DNA of 64,000 nucleotides from Diphasiastrum complanatum (Eukaryota; Streptophyta; Lycopodiopsida; Lycopodiales; Lycopodiaceae). Location: positions 19,644,041 to 19,708,040 of the forward strand of contig CM055093.1 in the NCBI GenBank assembly GCA_029204225.1, in the 5' to 3' direction. The translations under genes were made by a program, and so were the position numbers. Below are positions 60,730 through 64,000 of the stretch, one piece after another; the stretch's first letter is position 1; every line of letters begins with the position of its first letter. The notes under the pieces were generated by a model. The model was not told the origin of the DNA. It ran no database searches and worked only from the letters and a program-made list of their open reading frames with translations.

Positions 60730-62090
60730 TTAGTTTGGAATTTTTTCATAATGAAAAATACATTGGAAAGTTTCATCATTTATATTTAAGTGTCCTAATC
60801 TTTGATGCCATGATTGGGCATTTGATGTACTCACATTAATAGAAAGTGCATATTTGTGATCCATAATGTACAAATTACCTTCTTTGTTTGCAGAGAGGAT
60901 TTCTTTATCGTTCTTGTCTAGAATGGTACATTGCCTCGAATTGAACAAGGCTATCCAGCCCTGATTAGTGAGCAAGGTTAACTGACAATAAATTTTTTTT
61001 GGGTATGTACAATACATCCTTGATCAAGGTCAATTTACCATAATGAAGATAAAGGCATATAGTCCTTTGCCTTCGATCTGCAGGGCACTTGAGTCACCGA
61101 AGTAGACATACTTTGATTATGCTGGTGTGAGGTCTTCAAATAAGAACTTGCATGAAGTCATGTGTTGAGAAGCACCAGAATCGAGATACCAATCCATTGC
61201 ATTTTTAATGGGTTCATCTTGTATCATTAGCAGAGTTGGGTCTTCGAGAGAGGTTCTGGTAGAATCAGATTCTCCATCCTGTTGCATCTCTCTCTTTGCT
61301 TCGTTGTGCTTGAGAACTCGACAATCCTTGATGCCGTGGTTGGTTCTCTTGCAATACTTGTAGAAGAGTCTGGTCTTAGGCTTTTGATGTTGTCGATTGT
61401 GTTGTTGTTATGACCGTTGATTTGAATCAGTTTGCTCAACTTTTGTCTTCTTGTCCTTCAAAGGTTTCTTCTTCTGGAGCTGTTGCTTATTCGAATGGAG
61501 AGTGATTGTCTTCGAATTCGATGTGGATAAGATTTTCCTTCTTACATCGTCATGTAAAAAGCTTGCTATCACTTTTTGCAGAGACAGGTTAGGAGCATTG
61601 CTAAGTAGCAATACTAGATTGTCGTAAGAGGGAGGAAGACTGGACAGAAGAGACACGTTAGCATCTTCGTCCGATACTGGCGAATCTACTGTAGCTAACC
61701 GATTGAGTAGCTATTTGAATTCATTTAGATGATCAATGATTGAGGTTGTTTCACTCATTTTGAGTGACAGAAACTTCGAGTCGATGCATTTGTCGTTTCG
61801 TATAGACCAGTATGTCCCATGCCTCTTTGGATCTGGAACATTTAGCTTTATGAGCTATTTTTGAATCTTTAAGATTCAGAGATACAATGGCAAGAGCTTT
61901 GCCATCCTTAGCTTCCCAAGTGGTCAGCGTGTCATGTTCAGCCAACTTGGCTATTGAACTGTTGACATATCCCCAGAGTTCTTTTTCTGTGAGTATCATC
62001 TTCATCTTGAACTTTCACATGTTGATCAAGCGGAATTCTGAAGATGTTCCTTCCATGATGAATGATCTAAGTATGGTAAAACAGTTTTGA
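60730..62090 (-). pseudogene. Ty1/copia gag-protease-preintegrase remnant
   Basis: Minus strand. Gag begins near 62060 and reads LTEKELWGYVNSSIAKLAE, TTWEAKDGKALAIVSLNL and SRSKEAWDIL. After stops it continues LLSSLPPSYDNLVLLLSN and VIASFLHDDVRRK. A Lys/Gln-rich part leads to a knuckle YKYCKRTNHGIKDC, whose first Cys is Tyr. The protease DWYLDSGASQHMTSCKFLF (near 61190-61130) is intact at its active site. Pre-integrase SANKEGNLYIMDHKY and SWHQRLGHLN follow, ending at 60730. Several stops and shifts. The preceding primer site and LTR at 62.1-62.7 kb belong to it. Integrase core and RT are absent. Confidence 0.9.
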
Positions 62091-62114
62091 ATACTAATAG
62101 TAGTTTGGAACAAT

Positions 62115-62127
62115 GGCTCTAATACCA
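62115..62127 (-). promoter_or_regulatory. Primer-binding site, tRNA-iMet type
   Basis: The minus strand reads TGGTATTAGAGCC, one mismatch to TGGTATCAGAGCC, one base inside the LTR end CTCCAACA. Confidence 0.75.
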
Positions 62128-62128
62128 T

Positions 62129-62659
62129 TGTTGGAGGGCTCTCGAAAAAATTAGGTGCGAAATAGGAAACAGAGCTCCAACATAGAAATTTTGAATAGGA
62201 ACTTTACCAAACTACAACATCAACATCGACTTAGATCGAATGGAGGAATTTCTTGGTAGGTGTCAAAGACAACCATGAAGGGAGCGAAACAATTAGGCGT
62301 CTGAGAGAGCCATGCTTCCTTCGAGATTAGACATTCCGAATTGAGTGAGCATCAATTGAGAAAAAAATTATCAGAAAGCATTCATAGTAAATACACATAA
62401 AAAAATAGCGAATCTAAATTAAGCTTATTGTGAATACAATGATCAGATCATGATCTTGTGCCCAGGAATGGTTCACAATATGGCACACTATGTGCGGTGA
62501 TATTACTTAGCTAGCTACAGATTAAATAACTATCTCTATTTATTGAACAACTTTCACTCTCTCGAATATCTCTGATTCTAAGGAATCAGATAATTAAGAC
62601 ACAATGGAGTTTATGCAGGAACTCTGATTCACTCTTATCCACTGCATGTCTCTTCAACA
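62129..62659 (-). repeat. 5' LTR of the minus-strand copia remnant (531 bp)
   Basis: On the plus strand it begins TGTTGGAGGG at the primer side. A matching outer end TTCAACA at 62659 would give TGTTGAAG...CTCCAACA on the coding strand. The inner boundary is firm; the outer one is inferred from the TG/CA ends only. Confidence 0.55.
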
Positions 62660-62684
62660 TCCTATTTTGTGAGTGGCCGTTATG

Positions 62685-62689
<5 letters not shown>

Positions 62690-62731
<42 letters not shown>
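62690..62731 (+). repeat. (TA)n microsatellite
   Basis: Uninterrupted TA, ~42 bp, about 30 bp outside the inferred LTR end. Confidence 0.97.
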
Positions 62732-62736
<5 letters not shown>

Positions 62737-62966
62737 TGGAACAGTTACGATGATTGTGTGGGCAACAAGTGTGAAACAATGCAGTTACCAAAAAGTACTA
62801 AAGTGAACTGTAACTTGGTCTGCATTGGACGAGGTAGTGTGGATGACGTGGACCTCGAACTCGAAGGAGATTGAAGAAGATGTAGAACTCGAAGGCCTCA
62901 AACTCGAAGAGTTCGTCGTCGATCGCATAGACATTCAACTTCAGAGAGTAAGGCTGCTATGTTGTT

Positions 62967-63047
<81 letters not shown>

Positions 63048-63214
63048 ATATTTACATAGTGTACTGGTGCTCAGGAATTGAGACGAACTCGAATTATTCG
63101 TGTTATGATAACTCAAATTCTGGTGAGTTAGAGTGATGCTTCCAACAAAGGCATTGTATTCGGATTCTGTGGAAGATAAAGAGATTGTACCTTGCCTTTT
63201 GGAAAGCCATGATA
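62732..63214. other. Spacer with GA tract
   Basis: Contains (GA)n at 62969-63044 and no recognised gene. Confidence 0.5.
62969..63044 (+). repeat. (GA)n microsatellite, ~76 bp
   Basis: Uninterrupted AG/GA. Confidence 0.98.
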
Positions 63215-63895
63215 CTACTTCATCACATAGAAAGGTGACAAATGCATTGTTGATTTCCTATCCACTTTGTCACCTGCAAAATCCAAATTACTATAGGCTC
63301 TTAAGCCAATATTAGTCCCTCTATTCAATATGCCAAAATTCTTTGTAGATGAGATATATCTAAGAACTCTTTTGGCCATCTTCCAATGTGAAACTAAAGG
63401 AATTTGCATGAACTGACTTAACTCTCCAACACTATAACTAAGATCAGGTCTAGTTATAGACAAATATATTAAGGAGCCTATAAGCCTTCTATACAAAGTA
63501 ATGTCCTCAAAGGATGCTTCATCACCATTAGTAGATGCTTTTACATGTTGCTCCATTGGAGTCTCAATGCCTTTACAATTCTTTATTCCAAATCTATCTA
63601 GGATGGATTTAGCATACTTAGATTGGCAAATGAATCTAAAATCACATCCTCTAATAACTTCCATTTCTATAATGAAGCTTAGTAGGCCAAGATCTACCAT
63701 CTTAGACTCTTTTGCCAAAGCAATTTTTATATCTCTAATTCCATCTAGATTATTGCCACTCAAAATAATGTCATCTACATACAATAAACGAATGATAATC
63801 TTAACATCATGAACTCTTATATACAATGATGGATCATATGCTCTCGATACAAAATTGATGGAAATGAGAAAAGAGTTTAGCCTAGAGTGTAAGGA
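63215..63895 (-). pseudogene. Ty1/copia RT C-terminal half and RNase H start, cut by window edge
   Basis: Minus strand, open for 203 codons (63826-63215). It has the active site LLYVDDIILSGNN (YVDD intact), MVDLGLLSFIIEMEV, CQSKYAKSILDRFGI, TPMEQHVKAS, YRRLIGSLIYLSITRPDLSY, HWKMAKRVLRYISSTK, and the RNase H start LRAYSNLDFAGDKVDRKS, with Asn where the family has Asp in SDSDWAGD-like motifs. Further RT sequence (FVSRAYDPSLYIRVHDV) is readable to about 63895. The RNase H breaks off at about 63215. No internal stop in the visible RT part makes this one of the better-preserved fragments. Confidence 0.9.
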
Positions 63896-64000
63896 ATTTC
63901 ATGCACAAGACCAATTCCATTAGGTAATGAGCATCCTGAAATATGTTTACACTTATTTGATAAAACTACAACAAAAACAAATGAATGAAGGAAGAAGAAG

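Overview
This is a 64 kb piece of a land-plant nuclear genome. Three things point there: a spliced UAP56-type DEAD-box helicase gene with plant-like protein sequence, a spliced TAXIMIN-type small peptide gene (a plant family), and a background made almost entirely of plant Ty1/copia and Ty3/gypsy LTR retrotransposons. Two recognisable host genes in 64 kb, AT-rich spacers and many long microsatellites suggest a large repeat-rich genome, for example a gymnosperm or fern. The species cannot be named from the sequence.

Layout. 0-3 kb: the last eight coding exons of UAP56 (+), including one GC-AG intron. 3.4-6.8 kb: decayed gypsy (chromovirus-like) and copia pol remnants on the minus strand. 6.8-17.7 kb: gene-poor, with one small unidentified spliced ORF at 14.0-14.3 kb. 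18.05-18.92 kb: a two-exon TAXIMIN-like gene (+). 21.4-26.7 kb: a nest in which a copia element (+) is split by a solo LTR with perfect 5-bp target duplications and by a second LTR-like insert, then runs into a gypsy remnant. 27-31 kb: an LTR with tRNA-Met primer site, then a deleted copia element (gag-protease between short LTR pieces). 31-36.4 kb: AT-rich spacer with long GA and CT tracts.

36.8-49.8 kb: one complete Ty3/gypsy element on the minus strand, 12,982 bp, bounded by matching LTRs of 891 and 893 bp and GAGGG target duplications, with a tRNA-Asp primer site. It carries gag, protease, reverse transcriptase (RT), RNase H and integrase, plus an extra proline-rich and coiled-coil ORF between pol and the 3' LTR. 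Its 3.4 kb leader holds a multi-exon, partly decayed gene in the opposite orientation (46.2-48.7 kb) that I cannot assign. This is the most unusual object in the window. The element sits inside older minus-strand sequence (49.8-51.1 kb and 36.45-36.79 kb).

51-58 kb: a decayed coiled-coil ORF, spacer, and a locally GC-richer zone with unassigned exon-like ORFs. 58-64 kb: microsatellites, a minus-strand copia gag-protease with LTR and primer site, and at the right edge a minus-strand copia RT/RNase H with an intact YVDD motif. Host genes and transposons show no functional link. The transposon genes within each element would have served one replication cycle, but nearly all carry stops, frameshifts or deletions.
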